A DNA stretch of 20,712 bases from a bacterium (GCA_021846765.1 JAJZWH010000009.1:1-20712), one strand, 5' to 3'; positions 1-8,693 are shown, numbered from the stretch's first letter. Made by a program: numbers and translations. The notes: generated from the sequence alone by a model not told the origin.

Positions 1-1024
1 ATCTCAAAAGATCTACTGCCGGTCTAATTCCTTGTTCGGCAACCGAACGCGACAAAACAATCACTGCATCTAGTTCGTGTTGAATCATTTGGACCGCCGG
101 ATCGCTTAAATCATCGGCTGGAACATAAATAGTCTGAATAGATGTTATCGATCCAGATTCAGTAGAACTCAGTCTGTCTTCTATTGACTTGACATCAGAA
201 AAAATCGTCGGTTCATAGCCACCTTGACTAGGAACTTGATCAAGAATAGTCGAAACTTCGTTATTTGCCTGAACATAACGATACATATTGTCTGCGAAGA
301 ACAAAATATCCTTTTTTTGTTCATCTCGAAAATATTCGGCTAGAGTTACTGCCGATAAACCAACTAACATTCTTTGAACAGGATTCTGATCCATTTGTCC
401 GAAAAACATGCAAGTATTATTTAATAAGTCACTACTTTTTAATGTCTCGTATAGTTCTTGGCCTTCACGTATTCGTTCTCCAATGCCCGCAAAGAAAGAC
501 ATACCGCTACCACTCTTAGCTACGTTATGCATCAGCTCCATAATGAGCACTGTTTTACCAACCCCTGCTCCGCCAATAACTCCTATTTTTCTGCCTTTTA
601 CAAATGGAGTGAAAAAATCTATAACTTTAATTCCAGTTTCTAGTATCTGAGCATCGGCTGCCCCAAAACTATTAACTGTTTTCGGCGGATTAAATATATT
701 TCGATGCTTAATTTTAGTCTGATCAACTGGTGGTTGACCATCAATCGGTCGACAAAGAGCATCCATTACCCGACCAATTAAAGCATCTCCTACTGGTATT
801 TCAATACTCTTGCCCTGGCCACTGACAGTCATGCCCTTTTGAATAAAACTATCAGCATTAACATTTAAACAAATTGCCCGACGACCATTATCTAAACTAC
901 TAACTAAAAGTGGAGATTTTAAATCGTTATCTACTTGCAACAATTCATTTCTCTGAGGTACATCTTCATCAAAATCTACATCGATTATCAGGCCGTGTAT
1001 TGACGATACTACACCTTGACTCAT
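1..1024 (-). CDS. atpD: F1 ATP synthase subunit beta, C-terminus cut by window edge
   Basis: Catalytic beta subunit of the F1 head; it makes or hydrolyses ATP at the alpha/beta interface on the cytoplasmic face of the membrane. From the ATG at 1024-1022 there is an open frame of 341 codons to the window edge, roughly three quarters of a normal beta. Visible motifs are the Walker A GGAGVGKT (residues 151-158), the catalytic GER (182-184), a GQM block near 209-211, the Walker B region ILFFADN (240-246), and the segment SITSIQTIYVPADDLSDP (292-309). Many positions between motifs differ from common betas, for example GERIREG where GERTREG is usual, but the catalytic residues are present. The start overlaps the atpG stop as ATGA, implying translational coupling. 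atpC, if present, would lie beyond the edge. Confidence 0.96.
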   Translation of the reverse strand, partial: MSQGVVSSIHGLIIDVDFDEDVPQRNELLQVDNDLKSPLLVSSLDNGRRAICLNVNADSFIQKGMTVSGQGKSIEIPVGDALIGRVMDALCRPIDGQPPVDQTKIKHRNIFNPPKTVNSFGAADAQILETGIKVIDFFTPFVKGRKIGVIGGAGVGKTVLIMELMHNVAKSGSGMSFFAGIGERIREGQELYETLKSSDLLNNTCMFFGQMDQNPVQRMLVGLSAVTLAEYFRDEQKKDILFFADNMYRYVQANNEVSTILDQVPSQGGYEPTIFSDVKSIEDRLSSTESGSITSIQTIYVPADDLSDPAVQMIQHELDAVIVLSRSVAEQGIRPAVDLLR

Positions 1025-1881
1025 ACTAATTGCTCCGCTTTTCTTAAACCATTAATCACTTCTTTTAATCTTTCATCAGCTAGAAAACGCTTTGTCCTAC
1101 TATATTCTAATTTTAAAGCATCGGTCATTTCATCGGCCTTATCGCTAGCTGCTCTCATTGATCGAAAACGACTTGCATATTGAGCTAATTTTGAATCTAA
1201 AATTGCTTGGGTTAAGGTAATCTGCATCATAGTACTCTCTAAATGGCTGGCTACAACTTGAGCGCTAGGCTCGAATATATAATTATCTTCGCTGATAATA
1301 TGTTCACTAGACTTAACTTTTTTACTAGCTGTTTCAATCGCCCTATGTAATTCTATTTTTTTAATATCCTGAACCATTAAGGTGATATATGTTTGGTAAA
1401 AAACTGTTGTTGCTCGATATTGTTTAACCTGATTAATTAAAGGCATTACATTGATATTAGTGTCGTGTATTGGTAATTTAAAATAACGTTTAAAGCTAAC
1501 TCCAGCTTGAGTTAACTCAAGAGCACCATGATGGCCAATAATAATTATATCTTGTTTATCTTTATCGTAACTTTCAATCATCCAATTAATGAGTTTTTGA
1601 TCAATGTCTCCACTAAAACCACCCTCGGCAGTTATAGCTATATATAGTTCTTTATCTATTACCTGTTTCTCTTCACTATTGAGTCGACCATAACTAAAAT
1701 TCTTATCAACTCTTATCTGAGAATAGATTGTCCACAATTCATTAAAAAAACGTTCAGAATTTAAAACCTGATCTTTAATTTGGGCAATGCGCATACTGGC
1801 TAAACCTTCGAATACCTTAGTTAGTCCAACTACGGATTCCATAGCTGATTGCTCGCTAGCGACATCTATTAAACTTTTCAT
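1021..1881 (-). CDS. atpG: F1 ATP synthase subunit gamma
   Basis: Central rotor shaft of F1, 286 residues, a normal length for gamma. The family is recognisable mainly from the two long terminal helices. The N-terminal one runs through VGLTKVFEGLASMRIAQIK (about 18-36). The C-terminal one contains RFRSMRAASDKADEMTDALK (about 237-256), matching the usual M-x-A-A-x-D-N-A-x-x-x block. The middle Rossmann-like part is strongly diverged. It overlaps atpA and atpD by ATGA at its start and stop, so alpha, gamma and beta are very likely translated in a coupled way. Position between alpha and beta supports the call as much as the sequence does. Confidence 0.93.
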   Translation of the reverse strand: MKSLIDVASEQSAMESVVGLTKVFEGLASMRIAQIKDQVLNSERFFNELWTIYSQIRVDKNFSYGRLNSEEKQVIDKELYIAITAEGGFSGDIDQKLINWMIESYDKDKQDIIIIGHHGALELTQAGVSFKRYFKLPIHDTNINVMPLINQVKQYRATTVFYQTYITLMVQDIKKIELHRAIETASKKVKSSEHIISEDNYIFEPSAQVVASHLESTMMQITLTQAILDSKLAQYASRFRSMRAASDKADEMTDALKLEYSRTKRFLADERLKEVINGLRKAEQLV

Positions 1882-3305
1882 TTCTTTAGTTCCACTAAAC
1901 TTACTTTTTGTAGTTCTTCTTTAATCTTTTGATAATCACTATCGTTTTTGATTTTCTCGGCAGCATTTTCGGCGTGTTTTTTTAGAGCCTGAATATCTAA
2001 CGGTATATCTGATGGCACATGAAGAACGATATCCATCATTAATACTTGGGCCAGGACTGAATAATGTTCAAAAGGGTCTTGATTCATTAATTGAAACATT
2101 TGCCTACCCCTATTTAATGCGGCCTGGGATTCGAGAGCTAATTCTGAACCAAAATGAGCAAATTCTTGAGCTTCATTAAAATCTGCCAATAATTTCATAG
2201 TTTCTGTGTTAATTATTTTTTGTCTGTCATTTTGACCTACTCCGCCAATACGAGTAACGCTTAATCCGACATTGACAGCTGGTCGCATTTTATCTTTAAA
2301 AACTTTCATATCTAAGATCCATTGACCATCAGTAATAGACATAACGTTAGTTGGTAAGTAAGCAGTAATATCACCACCATCAGCTAAAACTATCGGTAGT
2401 GATGTTAAAGTTTTATGATTGCTAACTAGTTTACCGGCTCGTTCCAAAAGACTCGAATGGGCATAAAACATATCACCTGGATATGAATCTCTTCCTGGAC
2501 TAGTTCTACTAAGTAAGGATATTTCCCTGTAGATATGGGCGTGACTAGTTAAATCATCATATATAATAAGAACATCCCGATTAACTTTCTGCCATAAATA
2601 TTCAGCTATAGCGCAACCAATATAGGGAGCTAAATAACTAGCAATTAACGACTCAAAAATAGTTGAAACTATAACTATGCAGTTATCTAATGATCCTGTC
2701 GATTTAAGTCGATTGAGCAAATTATTAATATCTGTGCGTCGCTTAGCAATTAGTACATATATAACCACTACATCGGATTTAGTTTGATTAGTAGCAATTT
2801 GGACAGCTAAACTGGTTTTACCAGATTTACTATCTCCTAGAATAGCTAGACGCTGACCCTTAACTATGGGCAATAACCCATCTAATACGCTAACTCCAGT
2901 AACCAATAAATCACTTAGACCTTCTCTCTGATATAACATTGGCGCATCGTTAAATACTGGCCATGTAGCATCGGCAGCAATTGGTCCTTTACCGTCTAGT
3001 GGCTCACCAAAAACATTGATTACTCTGCCGATAAAATCTTTGCCTACTTTAGTAACTAAATCATTATGTTGAACAACCACTTTCATCCCTATATACAGCC
3101 GATTAGTGCCTAAATATAAAACAGCTACATAATCAGTTCTAATTTCATGAACATATCCTTTTGAGCCATCTTCAAACATTACTAATGTCCGAATGTTGAC
3201 TGGCTGCATACCCTTGACTTTAATCAAAAACTGATCAATACCAATAATCTCTCCAATAGGATTGTTTTTCTCTACTAAATGATCGAAATGACGATTATCG
3301 CTCAT
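1878..3305 (-). CDS. atpA: F1 ATP synthase subunit alpha
   Basis: Non-catalytic nucleotide-binding subunit of the F1 hexamer, 475 residues, slightly shorter than the usual 500 or so. Visible are the N-terminal beta barrel (about 15-90), the P-loop GDSKSGKT (157-164), the Walker B VLIIYDD (245-251), the SRTSPGRDSYPGDMFYAHS block (266-284) and the SVTRIGGVGQ motif (349-358). R352 of the last motif is the expected arginine finger that reaches into the beta active site. The start is ATG, eight bases after the atpH stop, and the stop overlaps the atpG start. No frameshift or missing key residue is seen, so the enzyme should be functional. Confidence 0.97.
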   Translation of the reverse strand: MSDNRHFDHLVEKNNPIGEIIGIDQFLIKVKGMQPVNIRTLVMFEDGSKGYVHEIRTDYVAVLYLGTNRLYIGMKVVVQHNDLVTKVGKDFIGRVINVFGEPLDGKGPIAADATWPVFNDAPMLYQREGLSDLLVTGVSVLDGLLPIVKGQRLAILGDSKSGKTSLAVQIATNQTKSDVVVIYVLIAKRRTDINNLLNRLKSTGSLDNCIVIVSTIFESLIASYLAPYIGCAIAEYLWQKVNRDVLIIYDDLTSHAHIYREISLLSRTSPGRDSYPGDMFYAHSSLLERAGKLVSNHKTLTSLPIVLADGGDITAYLPTNVMSITDGQWILDMKVFKDKMRPAVNVGLSVTRIGGVGQNDRQKIINTETMKLLADFNEAQEFAHFGSELALESQAALNRGRQMFQLMNQDPFEHYSVLAQVLMMDIVLHVPSDIPLDIQALKKHAENAAEKIKNDSDYQKIKEELQKVSLVELKK

Positions 3306-3313
3306 AGCTAATA

Positions 3314-3802
3314 TTAGCCCGACTCCCTAAGTTTACTCAACAAAAATGATCTCTGATCATCAAAATGATGGCGCAAACTAAAATCATGGAAACGATTATC
3401 TGTCCGTATTGTACAGCCAGCAGCTATAGCTGGCTCTAAACCAATATCCAAAACTATTAACTGATTAATGTTGTCTCTAAACCAAGCAATTATTTTAATC
3501 ATAAAAGAAACTGATGGATCAGTAGCAAAGCTAATATGGACTACAGGTGCGTTCTTAGTTAAATTGGTCAAAAAATTTAAGGATTGCACCCTGTCGCTTT
3601 GCTTTAATAAATTTAAGTGGTTAAGAGTTGCAAAGTCATTTAAACCTTTAGAAGTTTTCGGCAATCGCTCAACAGTTGCACCTGTTTGTCGTAACTGAGC
3701 TTGTTTAATAAACTCATCAAGATTCTTTAGTTCACGTAATGTTCGACTAATGTCTCCTTGAGTAATTAAGCTAGTGGGCAAAGTATATTGGTCATGCTCC
3801 AT
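3314..3802 (-). CDS. atpH: ATP synthase subunit delta (OSCP-like)
   Basis: Peripheral-stalk protein linking b to the top of F1; 162 residues, near the usual 170-180. The overall sequence is poorly conserved, which is normal for delta. The C-terminal part carries the family pattern: a hydrophobic strand (LIVLDIGLEPAIAAGCTIRT, about 114-133) followed by DFSLRHHFDDQ, which corresponds to the PxLIGGxxxRxGDxxxDxSxRxxL region. It starts inside the end of atpF (11-base overlap) and is followed eight bases later by atpA, the standard F-H-A order. The call rests on this C-terminal motif plus position. Confidence 0.85.
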   Translation of the reverse strand: MEHDQYTLPTSLITQGDISRTLRELKNLDEFIKQAQLRQTGATVERLPKTSKGLNDFATLNHLNLLKQSDRVQSLNFLTNLTKNAPVVHISFATDPSVSFMIKIIAWFRDNINQLIVLDIGLEPAIAAGCTIRTDNRFHDFSLRHHFDDQRSFLLSKLRESG

Positions 3803-4415
3803 ATTTAATATCCTCGGCTATAGCCTGTTTGTTTGCTTCAAGTTCACTGATGATATATTCTAATTGATCGCTTAAATCAATTTGTTGACCAATAGCGGCC
3901 AAAACATAATGATTGACTATGTCAGCCATGTTTTCTTCGAAGCGATTAATCAAACGATTCTTTTCTGCGGCAACTTCGGTATCTAATTTTTCTAATAATT
4001 GTTGTCGCTCTTCTTCAATGGTTTCTTTGGTTTTTTCGATAGAATCGACAGCCATTTGTTTAGCGTCCGTTATCGACTGTTCATATTTGGCAAATTCTTC
4101 TTTTAGTTTACTAGTCAACTCTTGTTTCATATATTCATTAAGCTGAGAAGTTGTCAATCTTAAATCTTGTTGCAAGAACATAGCATTCTCGCCAATAATC
4201 TTTTCAAAATGTAAGCGACCTCGATTTCGTAACTCTTCACGAAATTCATCATTAAAAATATGCTCAACGTCATTTTTTGCAGAATCAAGTATTTGATCAA
4301 CTCCATTATTTTTAGAAACTTGATTCAAATGACTAATTTTAACTATTAACCAGATAAAAGCTATTCCACCAGCCCCTAGTCCAACTAAGATTGTAATTAG
4401 CCAGTAAATTGTCAT
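3792..4415 (-). CDS. atpF: ATP synthase Fo subunit b-like stalk protein
   Basis: Likely the peripheral-stalk b subunit. The 207-residue protein has one N-terminal transmembrane helix (about 4-26, rich in Leu, Ile, Gly and Ala). A long charged, probably coiled-coil helix follows (about 70-160, runs of K, E, Q and R such as TKETIEEERQQLLEKL), then a short C-terminal helical segment. This topology is that of b, although it is longer than the E. coli b (156 residues) and the middle has no recognisable sequence signature. It directly precedes and overlaps atpH. It is the first gene of the cluster: a promoter and an inverted repeat lie just upstream, and neither atpB nor atpE precedes it. The alternative of an unrelated membrane coiled-coil protein is less likely given the position. 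Confidence 0.8.
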   Translation of the reverse strand: MTIYWLITILVGLGAGGIAFIWLIVKISHLNQVSKNNGVDQILDSAKNDVEHIFNDEFREELRNRGRLHFEKIIGENAMFLQQDLRLTTSQLNEYMKQELTSKLKEEFAKYEQSITDAKQMAVDSIEKTKETIEEERQQLLEKLDTEVAAEKNRLINRFEENMADIVNHYVLAAIGQQIDLSDQLEYIISELEANKQAIAEDIKYGA

Positions 4416-4430
4416 TTTTGTCCCACCATA

Positions 4431-4468
4431 AGTATATTAATAGCGCTTCTGCTTATCTTTAATATACT
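4431..4468. repeat. 10-bp perfect inverted repeat over the atp promoter
   Basis: Arms AGTATATTAA (4431-4440) and TTAATATACT (4459-4468) are perfect inverted copies with an 18-base spacer. One arm contains the proposed -10 box and the other sits in the untranslated leader. Because the predicted start falls inside the spacer, the transcript would contain only one arm. An operator for a dimeric regulator is therefore more natural than an RNA hairpin, although readthrough RNA from upstream could fold. Confidence 0.5.
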
Positions 4469-4489
4469 CTAGAATCTAATAATTAACAA
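4461..4489 (-). promoter_or_regulatory. sigma70-type promoter for the atpFHAGD cluster
   Basis: Read on the minus strand, TTGTTA (4489-4484) and TATATT (4466-4461) are separated by exactly 17 bases. The expected start site is near 4454, about 39 bases before the atpF ATG. It lies in the 90-base gap after the cysteine desulfurase stop. The assignment comes from motif and spacing only. Confidence 0.55.
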
Positions 4490-4505
4490 AATATGCACAG
4501 GTTAA

Positions 4506-5654
4506 CTATTTTTTAAGCAATTTTTTAAGTTCGTCTATAACAACATCGATCTGGGTCTTAGTTGTTTCTCTGCCTAAAGAAAAACGCAATGAGCATTTTA
4601 TCTGATCATCATTTAAACCTATGGCTTCCAAGACATGAGAAGGTTGTTGTTTAGCAGCACTACACGCAGAACCAGCAGCAGCCATAATACCCGCTTGATC
4701 CAAACCAATTATTAAAGATTCATTATCCTGATTAGCGATACTAACATTAATATTATTAGCTAAACGATAGTCTTTTGAGCCATTAATAACAGCCTTTGGG
4801 ATTTCTTTCTCTAGACGTAAGATAAAATAGTCTCGAATATTTTTTAGCCGATTAGCTTCTTGAATACGTGATTTTTGAGCAATATCTAACGCTTTGGCAA
4901 AACCTATGGCAAAAGCAACGTTTTCCGTACCTGACCTTAAATTAAATTCCTGACCGCCGCCAATTATTAGTGGACTTAATTGAACTGTTTGGTCAACAAA
5001 AAGCACCCCACTTTGTTTGGGACCATATATTTTCCCTCCATTCAGAGTAAACAAGTCCACGCCTAACCTATTAATATGTAAATCTAGATAATTAGCTGCT
5101 TGACATCCATCACTATGGAGCAATAGCGGTAGCTTAACCCCTCTTTTTTTTCTATCTAGTCTAACTTGAGTAATAATTTGAGCTATTTTATGCAATGGCT
5201 GAATAACTCCAATTTCATTATTGGCATAGATAATACTAACTAATACTACCGAATCATCAAGCTTTTTCTTAAAATCTACTAGGTTGATTAAACCGTCGGG
5301 GTTAACTGCTAATTCTTGATGAATATATTGTTTGGCTGGTTCTCTAATTGAATCATGTTCTATAGCACTAATTAAAACTTTGGCCTTAGGATATGTATCC
5401 ATAACTCCTTGAATAGCTAAATTATTAGCTTCGGTTCCGCCTGCACTAAAGATTATTTCGTTTTGCTTAGCACCTAACCAAAAAGCAACTTCACTCCGTG
5501 CTTTTTGAAGCCTTTTTTTAACACTACGAGCTGCTTGATAATCAGCCGATGGATTGTAAAAAATATCCTTAAAAAAAGGCTGCATCGAATCTAGGACAGT
5601 CGAATCAATTGGAGTAGCAGCAGCATAATCCAAATAGATAATCTTCTTGGCCAT
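4506..5654 (-). CDS. Cysteine desulfurase, NifS/IscS family
   Basis: PLP enzyme that converts cysteine to alanine and passes the sulfur, as a persulfide, to tRNA thiolation or Fe-S assembly. The 382-residue length is standard. Visible are the N-terminal YLDYAAATP, the cofactor-stacking H100 (AIEHDS), D182 and Q185 (SDGCQAA), the Schiff-base lysine K208 in NGGKIYGPK, R240 and the SGTEN motif after it, and the persulfide cysteine C331 in GSACSA. The residue before the lysine is Gly where IscS has His (SxHK); variants of this kind occur in the family. No iscU, thiI or mnmA is adjacent. It follows a 124-residue unknown gene by seven bases and ends the metG-tatD gene string. The target pathway cannot be fixed from this window; tRNA 2-thiouridine formation is a reasonable guess. 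Confidence 0.93.
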   Translation of the reverse strand: MAKKIIYLDYAAATPIDSTVLDSMQPFFKDIFYNPSADYQAARSVKKRLQKARSEVAFWLGAKQNEIIFSAGGTEANNLAIQGVMDTYPKAKVLISAIEHDSIREPAKQYIHQELAVNPDGLINLVDFKKKLDDSVVLVSIIYANNEIGVIQPLHKIAQIITQVRLDRKKRGVKLPLLLHSDGCQAANYLDLHINRLGVDLFTLNGGKIYGPKQSGVLFVDQTVQLSPLIIGGGQEFNLRSGTENVAFAIGFAKALDIAQKSRIQEANRLKNIRDYFILRLEKEIPKAVINGSKDYRLANNINVSIANQDNESLIIGLDQAGIMAAAGSACSAAKQQPSHVLEAIGLNDDQIKCSLRFSLGRETTKTQIDVVIDELKKLLKK

Positions 5655-5661
5655 ATTTAAA

Positions 5662-6036
5662 TTACTCTAAAGATTGATCTATTAAACGCTGAAGTTCTTT
5701 AGTAACTTTATTACCATAGAGCTTAACCGCTAAATAAAAATTACTTAGTTCTTGGTCACTCAAACGTCGATGAGGCATATTAGGTTGAATTTTAAATATT
5801 CCATGAGGACGAACTTCATATCTAGTAGTAACTGACTGCCAATGGCCAATTCTATCTTGCCATTCTTCATGCCAAACCCATGTGTGTTCATCCAGACAAA
5901 AAAATTCTCGGCGATGCTTATCGGGTATTTTACCAAATAAAGATCCGCCTATTTTAGCTTCATGTCTAATGACTTGCTTGTATTCTTCATCTTTATCGAT
6001 TGGCACACTTAAGGCTTTTTTTATATAATTAATCAT
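5662..6036 (-). CDS. Hypothetical protein, 124 residues, Trp-rich core
   Basis: Not assigned to a named family. It is a soluble, single-domain-sized protein with an unusual aromatic centre (HTWVWHEEWQD, about 52-62), then VTTRYEVRPHGIFKIQ (about 69-84) and a helical C-terminus. There is no signal peptide or membrane segment. I have a vague memory of similar short proteins with a WHEEW...TRYEVRPHG pattern in Saccharibacteria genomes, but cannot confirm it. It sits between a disordered 127-residue protein (5 bases away) and the cysteine desulfurase (7 bases away), so it is almost certainly co-transcribed with both. Its amino-acid composition looks like that of an ordinary folded protein, supporting it as a real gene. 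Confidence 0.8.
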   Translation of the reverse strand: MINYIKKALSVPIDKDEEYKQVIRHEAKIGGSLFGKIPDKHRREFFCLDEHTWVWHEEWQDRIGHWQSVTTRYEVRPHGIFKIQPNMPHRRLSDQELSNFYLAVKLYGNKVTKELQRLIDQSLE

Positions 6037-6041
6037 ACTTT

Positions 6042-6425
6042 TTATGCCGCCTTATGTTGGTCATAAATATCGTCAATATCTTTCATAATAGCCATTGTAT
6101 CCAAACCAGACTGTTGATTTGGTAGTGGGACTAACGGATTTTGATGAGACGCAGATGTTAATTCTGATAATTCTTCACTGTTTGGATTGGTTATAGGACT
6201 GATAGAGCTTATCTCAATTTGACCTGTTTGAGATTGTGGATGTTGATCTAATTGGGACCATTGAGCATCTGGACGTTCTATTCCTCTTGAATCTAACTCC
6301 CTGCCTGCACTATCTGTGGCCTTACTAGTAGCAATCCCTACGAGTCTCAAACGTGTCGGAAGCACTTCAGTGCTAGCTCGTGGCAAGCTATCTAACTCTT
6401 TAGATGTATTATCAAATATTTTCAT
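6042..6425 (-). CDS. Hypothetical disordered protein, 127 residues
   Basis: Function unknown. The sequence is dominated by Ser, Gln, Pro, Glu and Asn, without hydrophobic core segments (for example NPNSEELSELTSASHQNPL). It is probably mostly unstructured, apart from a short predicted helix at the end (DTMAIMKDIDDIYDQHK). Such a C-terminal helix after a long linker is typical of a docking or adaptor peptide, which is inference only. It lies in the same tight string as tatD (14 bases upstream) and the 124-residue gene (5 bases downstream), which argues that it is a genuine gene rather than a chance open frame. Confidence 0.65.
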   Translation of the reverse strand: MKIFDNTSKELDSLPRASTEVLPTRLRLVGIATSKATDSAGRELDSRGIERPDAQWSQLDQHPQSQTGQIEISSISPITNPNSEELSELTSASHQNPLVPLPNQQSGLDTMAIMKDIDDIYDQHKAA

Positions 6426-6439
6426 AGCACAATGTTCTA

Positions 6440-7258
6440 TTATATCCCAAAAAGCAAGTGAGCGTTATTGGTTGTGAATAAAGCTATCTGCTCTAAGCTT
6501 TCCCCTCTTAATTCGGTCAAAAACTCTGCGACCGTTCGTACATGTTTAGGCTCATTTATATTACCACGATAAGGTACTGGTGTCAAGTATGGCGCATCTG
6601 TTTCAAGCAATAATCGATCTAAGGGAATGCTTTTTATCATAGCCAATTGTTGAGGATCTTTAGTAAATGTACTGATCCCATTGACACCAATATATAGTCC
6701 TCTCTGTATGGCTAAAACTAAATTATCATGATTATCTGTAAAGCTATGTAGAACACCTCTACTTGGTTGACTAAAATTATCCAGTATTGACCAAAAGTCG
6801 TTAAAAGCTTCTCTGACATGAAAAATCATTGGTAAGTTATACTTAATTGCTAAATCTATCTGGAAAATTAACATTTGACGTTGATCTTCAGCTAATGAAT
6901 GATTATAAAAATAATCAAGTCCACATTCGCCAATAGCAATGATTTTTTGTTTATTAGAACTATTTGATAGTGTTAAAAACTTTTCTTTTTCTTTTGGCTT
7001 ATTGATATAATTTCTAGCTTCGTGCGGATGAATACCAATAGCCGCAAAACAATTATTATGACTAAGAGCAAAATCTAGGGCTAACCGACTATCTGATAAA
7101 TCACAACCAACACAGATAAATTGGCTAACTCCAGCTGCAGCTGCACTAGAAATGACTTGTTCGGCAGTTAAATTTAGTTTTTGCCACATAGAATGAGTAT
7201 GATCATTCCCTTTAACTCCTATAGATTGTATGTGACAGTGAGTATCAACTAGTTGCAT
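6440..7258 (-). CDS. tatD: TatD-family metal-dependent hydrolase
   Basis: TIM-barrel metallo-hydrolase, 272 residues from the chosen start. Family members act as 3'-5' DNA or RNA exonucleases or D-aminoacyl-tRNA deacylases. Visible metal-ligand motifs in order are DTHCHI (5-10), GECGLDYFY near the middle, FHVREAF, VLHSFT and ETDAPYLTP near the end. The frame is open 11 codons further upstream, to 7291. The ATG at 7258 is preferred because DTHCHI normally falls within the first ten residues and the upstream extension lies within metG. With this start the gene overlaps the end of metG by 14 bases. The metG-tatD pairing is widespread in bacteria. Confidence 0.94.
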   Translation of the reverse strand: MQLVDTHCHIQSIGVKGNDHTHSMWQKLNLTAEQVISSAAAAGVSQFICVGCDLSDSRLALDFALSHNNCFAAIGIHPHEARNYINKPKEKEKFLTLSNSSNKQKIIAIGECGLDYFYNHSLAEDQRQMLIFQIDLAIKYNLPMIFHVREAFNDFWSILDNFSQPSRGVLHSFTDNHDNLVLAIQRGLYIGVNGISTFTKDPQQLAMIKSIPLDRLLLETDAPYLTPVPYRGNINEPKHVRTVAEFLTELRGESLEQIALFTTNNAHLLFGI

Positions 7259-8693
7259 TATTTTCTTTTTTAGGAAACAAAGACCCCTCAATAACCACTA
7301 CCTTACCTCCACCTATAGCTTGTTTGATTCTATTGGCACTGTCCGGTAAAAAAGGTAGTAGCAGATCAGCAATCTCACCTAAACTACTTAATATATAGGC
7401 TAAAATTTCATTAAGATGCTCTTTATCTCCTGTTTTAGCAACATTCCATGGCTTTTCTTGATCAATATACTGATTAAGACTCCTAATTTGATCCCAAACT
7501 ACATCAATTGCTCTATCGAACCGACAAACACTTAACGCTTCCTGATAGGCGCTCATATCGTGTTCTGGGGGTGGAATATTGATAACCTCTCCATCTAAAT
7601 ACTTAATAGCCATCGAAATTGACCGTTGAGCCAAATTGCCAAGCTCATTAGCCAGTTCATTATTATAAGCATCGTTAAATTTAGCCCAACTAAAGTCTCC
7701 ATCATCATAACTTGGTATATGTCTCAGCATATAGTAACGAAAAGCATCAACTCCAAAAGAGTCGACAACTTCAAAAGGATCAATAACGTTCCTTAACGAT
7801 TTGCTCATTTTCTTGCCGTCTGAAGTGACGAATCCGTGAACATAAAGTTGCCTTGGGAAAGGCAGGCCCAAAGACATTAGCATAGCTGGCCAAATAGCTG
7901 CATGAAAGCGAATAATATCTTTACCGATAACCTGAACATCGGCTGGCCAATATAACTTAAAATCTTCATATTCAGGATAGCCCAAAACAGTTATATAGTT
8001 CATCAAAGCTTCAAACCAAACATACATAACCTGAGTCGTATCTCCTGGAACAGCTATTCCCCAATTAATCTTATCTTTTGGTCGACTGACCGAAATATCG
8101 TCTAAACCTTGTTCTAAAAGTGACAAAATCTCATTTCTTTTAGTTTGTGGAACAATCTTAAAATGTTCAGAGATAATCGCTTGTTTTATGTCTTCAGTAT
8201 AAGAACTTAATTTAAAAAAATAATTTTCTTCTTCTATCTTTTCATAGGGACGATCATGAGCTGGACAAATACCATTATTTGCCTTCACTTCAGTTTCTGT
8301 AAAAAAGGCTTCATCACCAGTACAATACCAACCAGTGTATTTACTTTTATAGATATCTTTATTCAATCTTTTCCAGATTTCAGCTGCACGTTGTTCGTGC
8401 CCTTTATCTGTAGTCCGAATAAACCGATTATTGCTAACATTTAAAACTTTAGTAAGTTCTGAATATTTGGCTGTTATTTGATCTGTATATTCTCTAACGT
8501 TTTTGCCTTCAGCTTGAGCTTTTTCAGCTATCTTGCCGCCGTGTTCATCTGTTCCAGTAGAATAAATAACCTCATCACCCCTAGCTCTAGCAGTCCGTGC
8601 CAAAACATCAGCATATAAAAGCTCCATAGCAAAGCCGATGTGAGGCTCAGCATTCACATAGGGAATTGATGTAGTTACATAATACTTACTCAT
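7245..8693 (-). CDS. metG: Methionyl-tRNA synthetase
   Basis: Class I aminoacyl-tRNA synthetase that charges tRNA-Met, including the initiator; 482 residues. Visible are the HIGH-box variant HIGF (18-21), the TGTDEHG block (46-52), a knuckle region with C124, C143 and H146 (GWYCTGDEAF ... GICPAHD), the VMYVWFEALMNY segment and the KMSKS loop (295-299). After the anticodon-binding helical domain the protein ends, without the C-terminal tRNA-binding EMAP/Trbp111-like domain found in longer MetRS. The 133 bases upstream hold no obvious riboswitch or T-box. It heads the metG-tatD-orf127-orf124-desulfurase string. Confidence 0.97.
   Translation of the reverse strand: MSKYYVTTSIPYVNAEPHIGFAMELLYADVLARTARARGDEVIYSTGTDEHGGKIAEKAQAEGKNVREYTDQITAKYSELTKVLNVSNNRFIRTTDKGHEQRAAEIWKRLNKDIYKSKYTGWYCTGDEAFFTETEVKANNGICPAHDRPYEKIEEENYFFKLSSYTEDIKQAIISEHFKIVPQTKRNEILSLLEQGLDDISVSRPKDKINWGIAVPGDTTQVMYVWFEALMNYITVLGYPEYEDFKLYWPADVQVIGKDIIRFHAAIWPAMLMSLGLPFPRQLYVHGFVTSDGKKMSKSLRNVIDPFEVVDSFGVDAFRYYMLRHIPSYDDGDFSWAKFNDAYNNELANELGNLAQRSISMAIKYLDGEVINIPPPEHDMSAYQEALSVCRFDRAIDVVWDQIRSLNQYIDQEKPWNVAKTGDKEHLNEILAYILSSLGEIADLLLPFLPDSANRIKQAIGGGKVVVIEGSLFPKKENNATS

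Noticed and set aside
7256..7291. Longer tatD start at 7291 adding MRGLCFLKKKI
   Set aside because: The extension lies in metG coding sequence, and the DTHCHI motif normally sits at the very N-terminus. ATG at 7258 is better.
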